The notes below the pieces were generated by a model that was not told where the DNA came from, ran no database searches, and was given only the letters and a program-made list of their open reading frames with translations. The position numbers and the translations under genes were made by a program. Shown here one piece after another: positions 12,080-26,010 of a stretch of DNA of 64,000 nt. The number at the start of each line of letters is the position of its first letter. Positions within the stretch are counted from its first letter, which is position 1. This DNA comes from Phorcus lineatus (taxonomy: Eukaryota; Mollusca; Gastropoda; Trochida; Trochidae). The DNA is taken from positions 12,412,501 to 12,476,500 of the forward strand of contig OV121087.1 in the NCBI GenBank assembly GCA_921293015.1, given 5' to 3'.

Positions 12080-14010
12080 GAAATCTTAAAGCGTGCCTCA
12101 TCTTCTAAGGTCCCTGATATTTCGAGATCGAGAACAATGACCTCAAAACAAATGCCAACCGCTTGTCTTCAAAATAAATTGTATTTTAAATATGATATGA
12201 CAACTTTTCCTGTTTCCAGAATGTGTTTGTGTTTTAGAATTTTAACATTATTGGAATAGATTGAAAATTCCCCTGAATGAGTCTGATCGAGACCCTTCGA
12301 GACAAATATTGAGAATTACTAGGGAACAGTTTTCTTTTCTTGTTTAAAAAGGAATTATTTGTCTATAAAGACGCATGCCACCATCTATCCGAATTAATGC
12401 TTTAATGGCTTTAAGAAATTGAGTAAAGCAGTAGAAATTTATACTCATTATTTAGTTTCTGGGTTTTACTGGTGTTATACCAAACAGTTCTTTAACTTGT
12501 ACACACAGGGACTAATTCACGCAGGTATATAAGATTTTTTATGAATATAAACATATTAATGATATAAAGCAAATTCTAAAAGATCGGAACTATCTAAAGC
12601 AAAGTACCATTCAAACCAAATGAACTCACTCTTTGCAAAAGTATTTAATACAATCTGGACACCAAAAAAGGCAGGCGATATGGTTAAAGCAACAACAATC
12701 CTTACATTGTGTATAAAAAATCAGTGAAGTGACACCTTAATGAAAATTTTGTCTTAATCTTTTCTTCGTAAATAGATTGAGATACATTCACTACTGGAAA
12801 TATCAATATATCAATATTTCTGAATTGGTCCACACCATATCCTATGTAGTAGTTATATTTTTGAAATATTGTTGTGCGCTAGTTCCTTTAATATTCTGTG
12901 AGTCAGTCTCACTTAAACTGTAGCTTTAGGGAGGGGTTCAAATTTGTACATTTCTATAAATTCATGTATATATGTTCGATATGAGGACACATACTGATAC
13001 ATTAAATATTCAAAACTATTTTCCATATAAGTATACCGGAGTTAAGGATAAAATAGAAGAAATCAAAACCTTTTTTGACATAATCGTATAACCATAGATA
13101 CATTATTTCTGACAATTATTGATTTAAACCGTGTCTACTCCTCCCAGACAAACAGACCTGCTGCTGGATAGATAAACCAAAAGTTTTGCCACTCAAATGT
13201 CTATTGATAACCAAAGACTCTGAAACCATGTAGTTTATCCATACAGATGTGTATTTGTTTTTAAGTCATCTGAATTTTATTCACTCCCTTGACAATAATG
13301 TTCATGCTGTCGTGAGTGATCAAGTGCATTCGTACAGTAAATTGATCATATACACATATAAAACATTGTTGTTCATATTGATAGTCTTGATACTGTTATT
13401 CTTCACGTGAGATTCATTTAAATGCTGCTATTGCTTTTATATTTTACTATGAAAGTCAGTATGCCATGGCAGTTTTAAACGATGGATTTTGCTCGTATTC
13501 AAACAGAGCTTAGGAAAGGATACCATTATTTGATCTATATGGCATTTGGAAAACATATCCTTCAAAGATTTTCTTGGAATTTTTATTTTGACGAAGCCTT
13601 TCATTTAACCTTTTGATCTCATCAAACAATTTGGCATATCGGCTGTTTTTGTCAGGAATCCATTTCGTCTCCCTTGAAAAAGTTGAATTATCATTATCAC
13701 CATTAGATTAAACTTTTTTATAAACAGTGTACAGAGGGTTATTTTAACAGAATTTGTTCATTACACGTCAACGAAATTCAACGAAAGGTTAAAGGTGTTT
13801 TTTCAAAGAAATAAAACAACAAAAACATCTTTCACATTTCCCTTTTTGTCAGAATAAAAAATATAACAATTCGGATAAACAGTTTACAGGAGAAGGCTTG
13901 AAGGCTTTTTGTACCAAAAGGGTAAACAAAAATACTTTTGTATTACTTTTGAAGAGTTAATTCAATCAACAAAGTTTGCACGACTGTATCTATTCCCCTC
14001 TTTCAAAACA
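12080..14010 (-). repeat. Ancient repeat module B (inverted copy)
   Basis: On the minus strand this matches module A (4.94-6.33 kb) and module C (26.9-29.05 kb). Landmarks: GATACAGTCG, CTGACAAAAAGGGAAATG, ATTTCTTTG, GTTTAATCTAATGGTGATA, TTTGAGTGGCA, GGGAGGAGTA, and ATTGTCAGAAATAATGTAT near 13114-13095. Beyond the promoter block it continues to match module C through CGGATAGATGG, AATTCTCAAT and TTTTGAGGTCATT. The TATA box is lost (GTAGACAC in place of GTATAAAA). A stop codon interrupts the only frame open in module C. Confidence 0.85.
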
Positions 14011-15524
14011 CAACTCTTTATCATCAGTCCACAGGGACACAAACATTTCACAAACAATGCTTTGCCATTCCTTTTATCTTTTCAATCTTAAATCTATAAA
14101 GACATAAATTGGCAAAGAGAAGTAGTCCACTGAGCTCTCTTCATTAAAGGTCCATGGTCGATCTACACAACAAAGCAATTTTCTTTCTTAAGTTTTAATG
14201 AAAGAACTTTTGATTTTGTACAATTGCTTGTGATGAAAGTGATTTTTTTCTGTACAAGGTAAACCTAATGTGTTGTTTTGTTGTTAACAAACGTATGTAA
14301 GTGCCATTGTCATTACATCAGAAAATAACATAGATTATAACATATAAACGCAAGATAGCACACAAAGGAATTCAGGCCAACGAAGTATTTTGATATATTA
14401 ATATTCCATTATCATATATTTGAAATTTACATTTTAAATTCATTCATGCATGTCTTGAATAGACAAATCCAAGTGCATCTACACACTTCTTTTTCCTTAC
14501 GAATTGCTACATCAAAGGATGATAACAGAAAATAGTAAACGATGCATTCAAATTAATAAAATTTCCTACCACTCAACATTATTTGACACTCGACGAAACG
14601 TGACATTTATATAAGTATTTACACATCGAACTGTTTAATATTTGTTTACCGAACAAAAAGATGCTTCAATTGATGGAGAAATGTTAATTAATTTACTGTA
14701 TTTACTTACAGCTGCTTCCAAACAATGTGTTTACTTATCTCAGTATATCAATGTAAATATCATGTAATTTGGATTTCGATTTGATGTTTACTTCATTACT
14801 TCGCTAAAAAGGCATCATTATTGACATAAAAATATGTTAAATATCCTATCAGTTCCTGAAGTTTGGCAGAAGGAAATAGATAAAAAGGGTTAATTTTCAT
14901 CATTCTAATTCACCTGAAAAGTTTCCCATGGAGACACATCAAATGATTGTAGGAAAGCGACAAGTATGACTCACTCTAGCATGTGAGTCTCTATGTTGTC
15001 AATTAGACATAAAAATACTGTAGAATATTTTTAGCCGCCATATTTATGGAAAAGTTTCCATAATTAAGTCGACGATTTTTTAAAGTGATTTTCTCGAAAA
15101 TTAATGAACGGGTTTGTTTATAATATGGTCTTATTGACCAAAACCCATAAATGAATAAACCCATAATTTTCATTTAGACAACAAACGCCTAGTTAAAAAG
15201 CTCGAAATATGCTGGATTGGTCCTTTAAGAATACGGGCGACTTTCTATTTATCTAGTCTTTTCCCGATTGTGATAAGGTTTTATCGATGACAACCATTGT
15301 AAGACATTGTTATCAACGAACTGGGGATGTTATCTGAACTTAGAGTATAGGTTCTCATTACGCTAGGGTCTCATGCCGAAAAAGTACACATACTTGTAAT
15401 ATTTCATCTTGTATGATACCAACTATACCAATCTCAGATTTGTTTATTATATTTTTGCAAATGAACTCGCGAGGGCGTATCCCGAATCGTAAAGGAATTT
15501 AAATAACCATTGTGTTTACTTGAA
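14011..15524. other. AT-rich DNA with one dispersed repeat end
   Basis: Near 14738-14765 the string AAATATCATGTAATTTGG matches the inverted terminus of the 53.5-54.0 kb element, and a weaker match lies at about 18525. The rest shows nothing recognisable. Confidence 0.45.
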
Positions 15525-16015
15525 CTCGTTTAAAAGTTCAAATGAATTCGATTGAAAGTTTAAAGAGGACTTTATCAAAATCAGGCATTTAAACACTTAA
15601 ACCCTCGCTGACAGCAACAATCCAAGTACTCTATCAAAATGCTCCTTCTCATCAATCGTTCTCTGTCGAGAAAAAAACTTAATTTTCAAGATTACGAAAC
15701 AAATTGTTTTCAAATTACTCAATTTGTAACAAATGTCAAACTTGTCCATCCTAAATCTTATTCTTTTAAAAACGTGAAAGGAAAATTAATGTAATAAAAC
15801 TTCTCAATATTGATAAGGTCCAATGTGTAAAAATCCCGTGGCAAAAAAATATTTGTATTCAAATGTGAAATGGTTGTTTTCTTTGTGGACTGTTGTTTCT
15901 CTAAATAAACACATCTAGTGTCCCAGTTTAATTACTTGCTGTCGTTTTATAACTTATAGAAATTGGTTTGACTGAAAATCTGACAAAAGAATACAGAACA
16001 CGTCTCGCCTTGTTT
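15525..16015 (-). repeat. Repeat module E (inverted copy of 0.95-1.5 kb)
   Basis: Inverted partner of 955-1530, best in 15545-15755. On the minus strand GACAAGTTTGACATTTG, TTTTGATAGAGTACTTGG and GTTGCTGTCAGC are preserved in order. Confidence 0.75.
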
Positions 16016-19000
16016 AAGAAATAATGCAGGTGACAGATTACATTAAGGCGATGACTGACAACACAGAAACAACTTGTATCTAACCCTTTCTTTTCACCGA
16101 GGATATAACGCCAATAACTAACGAAACAAATATCATGAGCTCTATTAATAATATGGAACTATTGACGAAATGCAAAACTATTATTAGGAGATGTCAGCCA
16201 ACATTAATCTTCTTCTGTATAATTTCTAAAGGCAAAATCAACGACAAATGTGATTGGACAAACACCCATTGTAGTCAGTTATATAGGCTCTACGAGGTAT
16301 TTAAAACACATATTTTAAAGGGTTATACAAACTGCTTGTGATAGCTATTAGCTTTAATAGTCTTCAGATAGTTATGATAATCATAACCCATAACATAAAA
16401 ACGACAGTGATTCGAATTGTTTTGGGGAGAATGGTACATGCGGTAATGTCAAGGCAAAGCAATTGATAATCCCCGAATAAAAAAAAATGTGTCACATTTA
16501 ACAGAATAACAGACATTTATGAAGCATGAAATAGACAAGTTTTTCAAAATTGCGTTTGAGTTAGTATCGTGCGCCACTATTGTACATCAGAATTGTTTTT
16601 GTAAAATTGTTATTGTCTCCTTTGTATTATCATTTCAAATAAACTAATGCGATTTGTATTCTAGTAATGTTTATCAGTCTATTGATCAATTTTATTCGAA
16701 AACAAAACAACATCAATTATCACAATCATTCTTTCTTTACTAGTATGTGCAAACCCTCACCTCCCTTACTTTTTGTCTTAACCCTTTCATTATTGATTTT
16801 ATCATGGTGTTCGTTAAGTGCGATGTCAAAAGCTAAACAAAAACAACCTAACCCGCTGAAGTTTAAGATTCCGTTTATCCACAAGAAAATTAAAAAGAAC
16901 AAACAATTGGTTTAAAGAATTCACCTTTTTGTGGCAACTTATTACTTCTTCATTTACACTCACTTTAGCCTAGAAGAAAACTACGGAGTGATAACATGAT
17001 ATGAGTAGTGTCCTGGGATATCTTGATCCAAATAATGCCGACACATCGAACCCCCAGGTGTCCACTTCAGCCTCCAGGAAAGCTTTCCTCCCACGTGTAA
17101 CTGATTCTCGTGGAACACTTTCTGCATTCCTGATAATAAGAGTTGACAGCAAGAAAAGCATAGGGAATTGTTGATTCAACTGCTCTAATTTCCATGATGC
17201 AACAGAAAAAATATAATAGCAAATCCGCTGTTATAATTATAAGCAAATTAGAAATGATTTTAATCATCGACGTTTTGAAGGGAAGTTTCATAGATAAACA
17301 TTGCTGGAGACAAAATCACAATTGAGTGATTGAACAGTTGATTACCTGAGATCATGGGATCATGGAAGAGGATCCAGGCTGCAGGTTAAAGGGAAAAAGA
17401 AAGAGCCCTTTTGATTGTATGACGGTATTACAACAGTATTTCGTAGTTTAACAACGTGTATATAATCTTTTTAAATATCTATATATAACAAATGTGCAAA
17501 TCTCTCAAACTTTGGTGATCCATGCTTTACAACATTTGACGTGTTCTAATTTGCCAAAAAACATAAGTCACCTTGGTCGATTTCATTTTCTAAATAGTCG
17601 GCACATTGTGCAACTTGAATACTTAAATGGATTATACTGAACACCTACGTGTAATTGACAGCATGATAGTTTTGTTTGTCCTATGATCTCAAAAGTTAAT
17701 CAAACAAAATCAGAGTTCTACTATGCACTAGTCATTAAGTTTTTCATCTGTACTTAAATATATTTATGCGCACGAATCTTTTCTAGATACAAATTTTTAA
17801 ACGAACTTTATTTACACTTACGATGCAAGTATTAAACAGTTATTGTACAATAAACAATACAATGCAAGACTTATGTACAGTTCGTGCATTACATAGAGGT
17901 GTAAATAAGGCATATAGAAATTATTTTTATAGATATAAATGCACAGATACTGTATCTCTCTCGCTTTTGCTTTCAGGGACTGAGGTGTATAAGTAAGTGA
18001 ATATATATGTACGTATTCACGATATAAAACAAATTCTAAAAGGACCGAAAGTATGAAATGAAATGCAAATCCTCATGAACGACAAAAACGGCAATTTCAT
18101 ATTGATAACGATCAAAAGACCAAAAAACGCCAACAGTTTTGATCAACACAACAGAAATGCTTAAAGTGTGCATAAATAATAATATACCTTACAAAATGTA
18201 TAGTTCATCTTAAGTTCTCAGTGATGAAAATAAGATTTATCCATACGCTGCACACATTCCTATTTCAGTCATATCTAACACTCTGTATATCCCGTTTTGT
18301 GCACAACTGTTTCTTACGATTTATAATAGTGTTTCCCATAAAGAATAGTTATTCATTGCATCGATGAGAAGTTAAAAAGGTGCATCTGACATTGAACGCG
18401 AAAATATGTGCTTCATGGATATTCAATAAAGGAAACAAGTATCTACAGGTCAAAAGTTTGTTATATTATTTTTATTTAGTGCAATTTACAAAAAAGTTTG
18501 TTTCATTACTTCCGAACTTTGTGCAAACATCATGTAATTTGATGTTCAGTTACCATTCATCCAAAGTTACAATTTTTGGGCACATAATGTACAGTACAGG
18601 AAAACATCTTGCCGGCATATTTGCAACACTGGGGTACAAAATACATAAACTCAAATTTCTTGAATATTTTATTTTCATTATTTTTTGTCAGTCCAAGTTG
18701 TTAAAACGCATGATATTTCATCATGTATTATTTCAAATCGATCCTTAAAACTTTCGAGGAGTGCAGTCCTGCGAACATAATTTACTGACATAAAATGAAT
18801 TTAATGTTCTTTTAAATACAAAAACTACATTCAATTTATTCTTTTTTAAAGGCCGCCATCATTATTTCATTATATAGAAATTAACTAAAGAATGAACGAA
18901 AATTCAATGATATCTTTGTTTTCAGGATAACAATGCTTGCGTCTTGGATTAGATAATAGACAAATGTTTCAAAGTACAAAACTTTTAATATGATTATGTA

Positions 19001-21183
19001 CTTGTATTTAACCTTTGGGGCAACAACATAACTTTAGGAAATTCTTATCTCGTGTCTGTCATACAAACACAAATTAATGTAACAATATCTTAATAAACTT
19101 AAGGAATTAAAGGAAACTTTTTTTAACAAAGAAGTTTTCATATTTAATGAAATAAGTATATGGATTGGATCCATGCAAGCCAATTTATTTGTATTTTTTT
19201 ATTTCAAACAGGTTCATCATAATAATTGCTTCACCTAAATGAGGAGCAATAAGTATTTTGTGAATAATGGAATTGCGGCAAACTTATGTGGTTCAAATGA
19301 AAACAAAAATATTTTAAATTACATGCTAGAATGTTATTATCTATATTTTGTCTCTATGTAACAATTGTTTAAACACAGAGTAAATTAGCAACACTGTATT
19401 GAAATTTTAACACGGAAAGGGGAAAGTGCCCAAAGTCAAAAACCTCAACCAAAGAAAAATCAAACAGAATTTCATTAAGTACTTGTCATATAATGTATAA
19501 ACAATAAATGCACATTTCTGCGCTCTAGTGTTTTTTTTTATATGAAGACTTTTCCGTCAAATATGTCATGGTAGATTGGCTGTAAAGTTCTTATGTCCAT
19601 ATTGTAGCTTCTAAATGACAGTTGCTCTGTTAATAGTGTTAAAACATTCCCACGGGAAACTGTCAATGTGACATTTTAGTGCTAAAGAGTCGCATTTCAC
19701 ACAAAAACGACCTTTTATTTTAATTACTTCATGGACTACAGAGCTTTTAGGCATGCAACGCACTTAGATATTGCGCAAATGGGTTGTTTTAATGATTAAA
19801 TCTTTAAAACTGATTATCTTAACCATACAAATACTTTGGTCATTAATTTTGATTTTAAGGTCTTTCTGACTTCTTCATTAAATCTAACTTATAAATAAAT
19901 ATTGAAAAAAAGTTTAATACCAAGTTCAAACATATTGTATAACATTCACCTTATTTGTCCCTTCAATTGATATTTAGTTTGAAACAAAGTTGAACGTTCT
20001 TAACCTTCCAAATACACAACCAAAACAGGCATTGTTGTTTTTTAAGGTCTTGCGTTTATAAAATGTTTTCGAGTTGAGAGTTTACAATTATAAAAACTGA
20101 AGTGAGTAGAAGAAAGGAATCTCGAAAAGAATCTTGAAAGACATCTCTTGAAAATCATAATATTGACCCATGTTTTAAAAAAAATTTAATGCAGGAACTG
20201 TTTTTTTACCATTATAATTTAGAGTTACATTGTGTAAAGGAAAGATTACTTTATAAGATTTACATTATACATCGATTTTCTTTTTTTATTGATAAAGATC
20301 ATTACAATTTGATGATATTTTTCCTTTGACCTTTAGTTTAGAAACATTTTTCTATTATAAATTAAGGAAGGATAAATGTCTTGACCTTCTGCAAAATGGA
20401 ACAGTGGTTACAGTTGTTATAAGGACCACTTAGATATCGTATATGCCATGTTCGAAACAGTTACAAAAGAGATCACATAAACTCAGGATTTTTTCACTAC
20501 AAAAACTTTTATCTAAATAGTTTGATATCGATAACGGACAAGAACACTCACATGTTTGCTGTTGTGCTATAACAGTATTGAATTCAAGATTAAAATTGAA
20601 CATCAATTATTTAATTATTGAACGTCAAAAATATGTTTGTAGTGTCAGTTTCATCTCTCAAGTTTCCATTGTTTTTAAATCCTGCCATTAGGCAAGCCTC
20701 TGTCGCTGAAATTTATTGTGCCTTGTGTATTTATCTTATGAATGTCTAAACATAGTGAACTTCAAATAGCCTAAAGGTTTGTATGCAATACATGGAACAA
20801 AACGTGATATTGTCTTGACAGGTGTATTAGACAAACTCGGATCAAAAAAAGGTAAAGGCTTTTCATGCATAAGCTTAAAAGGGAACATAATAGTAAAAAG
20901 AAAGCAATAATCTGATCAAACGACAATGTGTATTTATTTGTCAATAATGTGTTATAAACGCAAATTGTTTCACATATATTTTACTTGGGAAAATTTTAAA
21001 ATAATATGGATGTCGACAGTGATCGTCGCCTAGCAAGTTTCAAAAGGTTAACGTTTGAGAGTAAAGGCTGTGTGCGAATGGTGTTTAATCTTTGGAAATG
21101 GTACACAGAAATTATCAACAGTTCATAATCAACTTTCGTATAAGAAAATTGACCTAAGAAAAAAAGCATAAAAAGTGTGCCCT
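16016..21183. other. AT-rich DNA without recognisable genes
   Basis: Short open frames occur, including a minus-strand frame at 17067-17291 whose N-terminus is hydrophobic and a 122-codon plus-strand frame at 18380-18748. Neither has a family signature, and their length is unremarkable for this base composition. Confidence 0.5.
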
Positions 21184-21362
21184 CTCCAAATTAACATAAT
21201 GTGAACTTGTAAGAATGTTCTTTTGGTATTACACTACACGCAATAGTACAAGTTCGTGTACTTTTTCGGGTCGAGTCGCTTATGGGAATCGAACTCACAA
21301 CCTCAGAGTCATTCAACACCGCCAGCACTGGCCAAACAGTTAGCCTACCAAATCGCCTACCA
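21184..21362 (-). mobile_element. tRNA-derived SINE
   Basis: On the minus strand the head reads like a tRNA gene: an A-box-like TGGTAGGCTAACTG, about 45 bp later the B-box GAGTTCGATTCCCA (21284-21297 on plus), then GCGACTCGACCC and a 3' part containing AAGTACACGAACTTGTA. Box order and spacing fit an RNA polymerase III internal promoter. The cloverleaf is degenerate and sequence continues past it, so this is a SINE rather than a functional tRNA. Its end and any target duplication are not certain. Confidence 0.65.
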
Positions 21363-23224
21363 CTAAAATTTACAATTGTGTACTATTTTGAAGGAGATTA
21401 AACAATAATCCATGTGTAAAATATTTCCATGGTATATCGTCTCGTCTAATGGAATCGGGATATATCGTTTTGGCACTAGGACCACGATACATTCTAGTAT
21501 TAACAAGCATTTTTGTAAATTGAATATGTGATTTTGGCTTCGGCGCACATAAGGCTGTTGTTCGATTTTTGATGAAAACTATTAATATCATCGTTAATTT
21601 GTCATTTTGGGAAGACTAGGTGAAACGTTTTGAATGAAAATACTTATAACTGGTATTTTGACAGGTATGAGAGACAAATAAGATACCATGAAACTCACGG
21701 AGTACAATATCTCTCTTTAAATGAATGATGTTAACTTCTGAAATGTTTAAGATTAAATATACTGCCAATGACTTTTCTCTTGTCTTCACTAGTTTGTGAC
21801 AAACTATGGGTCACCAATACTACAGTGTAGTCTCATACTATAAAAATGTAATTTTTAAAGTGACACAAAACATGTGTTTTATGTGGCTTAAATAATAGCC
21901 AAACTACCGTACGTTCAAAGATCAAGTCGCCACATAAATCTACATAAAAAGAAATCTTCGTTCGAGTTACGTTTTTATTAGTTAAATGACCTACTGAACA
22001 CTACCAAACCATATTTGTCTTTGTGTCTACTCTTGATAAGTTTGTAATTTACCTTTGATTAATTGGCATTCGGCATTATCCGGGTTTCGATCACAAAACA
22101 TGAGCATCTATCTTTTATCTTTTATTATAACTTAACTGAACTGATAAGCATTAAGATGGTGATTTTCAGAAACAACAACTACTTCTCGATTTGTCAAATA
22201 TGCCTTTTTGGACTCCAACAACATACTCTGTGACCCTTTTATGATGTTCTGAATGTGCGAGTCTGGGCTAAAGTGAAATATAACAAGGACGTGACAATAT
22301 TATTATAACTGGGATGGTATAAACCGTCGTAAGGTGCTCACGAAAGAGAGAAAATACATCAAATACAATGCATATGATCAGGGGAAGTCGATTGAAACTA
22401 TTTGACCTTTTCGTTACAAGAACAGAAATGTATTTCAGAAATTAATATTTTGATTGCATAACAGAAAGAGATGAATTTTAAAAACAAATCGGCTAATCAT
22501 TAAACATTTCTGAAAGTGGTTTTAATAGTATTTCTGTTTAACAGAATAGTGAACGAAAAGGAACTAAATGTTGAAGTGTCTATTGTGTCTGGTATTGTCC
22601 ATTAATAAGTCATTTTGTATGTTTTCTTTTCTAACACGTTCATCTAAAGATACAGGAGGTGTGTAAAACAATGATAATTCAACTCAGTTAAATTCCGCCT
22701 CTAAAAATACTTAATGAGATAATTGCACGGGGCTGTCAGTCAAAGGCATCGAAGGTATGATATTCACAATCTACAGTTCTCTATCGTCATTTTGTGATTT
22801 TTAGTTGTTGTTGTAGTAAAGTAAAAAGATAATTTATCCGAGAATGGTTGTCACTTGACGTTTACGAAACGATTGTGAATCATATATTACCAGAGCTAGA
22901 TTGAGGGTTTCAGAATAATTTGCACGATTGCTGTGATTGTACTATGAATTATTTTTGAGATATCAACTCTAATCCCGATTCTATCGCATTAAATCGCATG
23001 AAAATAACTGAGAAAAGCCAAGCGCCTGCCCGCTACAGTGACGCTTCGAGGACTGGTGTTATCAAACTCTCACTGGAACAATCGTTGCTAAGCAAAACTT
23101 ATATGTATACATGTGCACAAGGAAGATATGTCAACTACTTATGTTTAGCCATGCATCTTTTCACATCCATAAAGTGAATCATTGGAACTTTTCCTGATAA
23201 CTGGAGATATATTTCACCACAGAA
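21363..23224. other. AT-rich intergenic DNA
   Basis: Nothing recognisable. A CTGTCAGTCA string near 22734 resembles a TALE-homeodomain site, which is weak evidence alone. Confidence 0.45.
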
Positions 23225-23660
23225 ATTCATGATAAGTAAAAATACCCCAGATTGTTTCTCTCTTTAGTAAACGAGCCTATGATTGATTAAGGATCCAGAA
23301 GGATATTTTGGGAAAACTTACACTCAAAAGAGACCTCTGTGTGGTTTTGATGACAATTACACAGTAGATTTAAAACCTCTTTCGAGATTCAATCAGGTCT
23401 TCCAATAGATTTAAGCTACGCTTAATCAAAGTCAGATATCGAAACAGGCCTTCTGTGACAGTAACTATCCATGCACTCTATCATTGTACTGTTTATGATC
23501 GATTATTTTTCTTAACAGATCAAAAAGATTTTCTGTATACAAAAGAATTCTCTCGGTTTTCCCGATCCATCAAGTTTTATTTCGTATTGAGAGGCCACAG
23601 GCCTATAGTATAGATGTATATTTATCCCAAATCCATAAAGCTTGTATTTTTCACAATAGA
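23225..23660 (-). repeat. Two-part module F, Y half
   Basis: Inverted relative to 32280-32670 and 35240-35570. Read on the minus strand: a TATACTATAGGCCTG...AATACGAAATAAA end-like block, TGATAGAGTGCATGG, GATATCTGACTTTGATTAAGC, GATTGAATCTCGAAAGAGG, TAAGTTTTCCCAAAATATC, TTAATCAATCATAGGCTCG. The AATAAA-bearing block looks like a polyadenylation or element 3' end. Confidence 0.85.
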
Positions 23661-24080
23661 AAAATATTACAGCATGTATAAAAGTTTACAGTTCACGATC
23701 TTGACATATTGACACAATGAAAAGAGGTAACAACTTTTGTTATGAGGTTATATTGTTACTGTACTGATTCGCTTTTATATTAGTTTAAGATGAAAATAAC
23801 TCTAATTTCAGTCTTTTAAACAAGATATACGATATACTGAATAGAATAGTTGTCAATCCACGACAAATACCATATTCATCTCATCTCGTGAGGTAAAAAT
23901 GTTTGAAATTGTCAGTCACATTTGCTGCACTCCTAAAACCTTACTTCACTCAGTGAGATAAACTTAATTGTATTAGTCAAGAAAAGATATACATCCTTTA
24001 TGTCTTACGTCTTTGTTCACGGATTCATATGGATTTAGTTGATTAAATATTTTACGATTATATACATTATAATGGTTTAT

Positions 24081-24239
24081 TAAGAATTGACTTCAACATT
24101 TATTAAGTTCATGGAGGTATAAACTTAAAAACCGATGTGCAAACTGTGTGAATCCGCGTAGCGGATTTACGCCGAGTTTGCACATCGGTTTTTAAGTTTA
24201 TACCTCCATGAACTTAATAAATGTTGAAGTCAATTCTTA
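24081..24239. repeat. Perfect palindrome, 65-bp arms
   Basis: Arms 24081-24145 and 24175-24239 are exact reverse complements. They flank a 29-bp loop that holds a second small palindrome, AATCCGCGTAGCGGATT (24151-24167). The motif ATTAAGTTCATGGAGGTATAAACT in the arm recurs with three changes at about 24976-24999, which suggests one terminal sequence of a foldback element. Exact identity of the arms implies recent origin or ongoing gene conversion. Confidence 0.95.
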
Positions 24240-25000
24240 TAAATAAATATATACATACTAGTTGTTTTTAAAACATTTTATTGCTCTAAATATACATATT
24301 TGCACCAAATAGAGCTGCACTATATACGCGAATGAATTCAACGCTCAACAGCATGAAAGAGATAAAATGTCAATCAAAACGTCATCGGATCCCTAGCCCC
24401 TCCTACAAAACGTTCATCAGCCAATGAAAATCTACAACGCACGTGGCCATGAACTTATCGGACGTCCGTCACACGTGGCCTTGACATTGCTAGTTCTCAC
24501 AGTTGTAAACACAAATCGCGAACGTAGAACTCGGAGAGGAAACCAGCCGAATTTACCCTCGTAGATGCCTATACTAGTGGTGTTATGATCTCGATCTAAC
24601 GGAATCTGATTAAACTGCACACAGTTCTTAAACTTGTTGAGGAGCCAAGCTTAACTCTGTTCATGAACTTAACGACATTACTTTGCCAACCCACCTGCAA
24701 AGGCCGCGAGAGCATTGAACAATGACATTTGCCTTCTGTGGGGTGGAACACGATCGGTTGTAATTTCTGATAGAGCTCTCTTGTTTATTATGAAAAGGAC
24801 TACCTTTAGAACCTTTGACAACAATGATTATTTCTTACTGAATTATGTTAATTTTTTATTTACCTACTTTTAAGAAGTGACATTGCACAAAGTGTTGCTA
24901 TTTTTAGAAAAACGTAACTTGTTTACAAATAGTTCCGTCGATGGGCGTGGCTTAAAATGATGTGACGTCACGAAATTAAGTTTATGGAGGTATGAACTGA
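24240..25000. mobile_element. Probable insertion body next to the palindrome
   Basis: This GC-richer stretch separates the Y and X halves of module F by about 2 kb, whereas they lie only 0.6-1 kb apart in the two reverse copies. The palindrome motif reappears at its right edge. It holds two CACGTGGCC E-box strings (about 24440 and 24474), a GGACGTCC palindrome and a CCAATGAAAA box. No coding frame is recognised. Whether palindrome and body are one element is an inference. Confidence 0.45.
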
Positions 25001-25689
25001 ACTTCTATTATCGTGTTCAGCGAATCAGATTGACGCAAAGCAATTGCTATTTATTTATTTACCTTTATAGATATATGTATGCTCTACCATATGTTTTAAA
25101 AAACACTGTAAAGTGATAAAGTTGCAGATATGTAGGTCTTATCTCTTATTAATTGAATAACATTTTCAGAAAAATCGCTTCGGCATTGTACAAAACATTT
25201 TGACTCATTATAATTCTTGTAAGGGCAGTAGCTTGTGATGCTAACGTACATACTTTCATTAGGTAGTATATATATATTCTATATGTATTGATTTAGAATA
25301 CATATTAATCACGTATTTATCCAGATTTTAATTTTAATTTGCTTTGATATCTTGTGTTTATCTCACTAATTTTCATTCTGAATAAATGCTTATCCGGAAG
25401 GCTTGTTGTTGATGCTGTAATGCAGTTTTTGCTCAGCAGGAAATGCTATTTACGTTACTTCGAAATGTTCTAAAAATTAACAAATTATCTTTCGGAGAAA
25501 CATTTAAAAATAATAAATATTAAACATTTCATTCGACTCTCTCATAAATAATACATGCATTTTCATTTGGCTCTATGATATACATATTATATCATTTGCC
25601 CATAAACAAGTGCATTTAACATTTTCTGTTTAAATAAAACGAGTATTAAAAAGAGAAAGTGTCATGAAGCTTTTGGATAAGTAAACAAA

Positions 25690-26010
25690 TTTTGTTGTGT
25701 TCACAGGTTAGCTAAAACCAAAAGTTAAATATAAAGGCCATCATGTCTGGATTGGGTCAAAAACCCTGACTTTTATCTTCCAGTCTTGTACAAGTGACAT
25801 TTGAGTGACAAAACGTTTCTTAATCTGACCTGAAGGCGTCTCATGTTCTACTTCCCTGTGTAATCTCACTGTGCAGACGTTCACAGTAACACATATTTGG
25901 TCAAGAATTACAGTTACAATCAGTCATTGTCAGACAAGATGGTTTAGAAATATGGATTTGTCTGCGGTAAGAGTATTACAACACTCACAAATCCATGACG
26001 AATTTTAGAT
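25690..26010 (+). repeat. Two-part module F, X half
   Basis: Inverted match of 31375-31690, with the shared strings ATCTTCCAGTCTT, TCTCATGTTCTACTTCCC, TGTGTAATCTCACTGTGCAG, ATCAGTCATTGTCAGAC and AAATCCA. It carries the GACATTTGAGTGACAAAA block. No TATA box is visible upstream of the ATCAGTCA motif in this copy. Confidence 0.88.

Noticed and set aside
17067..17291. Small secreted-peptide-like frame on the minus strand
   Set aside because: The hydrophobic N-terminus is suggestive, but there is no cleavage-site context, no conserved cysteine pattern and no promoter evidence. Kept only as a note.
18380..18748. 122-codon plus-strand frame
   Set aside because: Rich in Phe, Ile, Leu and Lys, no recognised domain, and no splice or promoter context. 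A length like this is expected by chance in 64 kb of AT-rich DNA.
24432..24620. 62-codon minus-strand frame in the GC-richer insertion body
   Set aside because: No domain and no partner copy; likely a by-product of the higher GC content.
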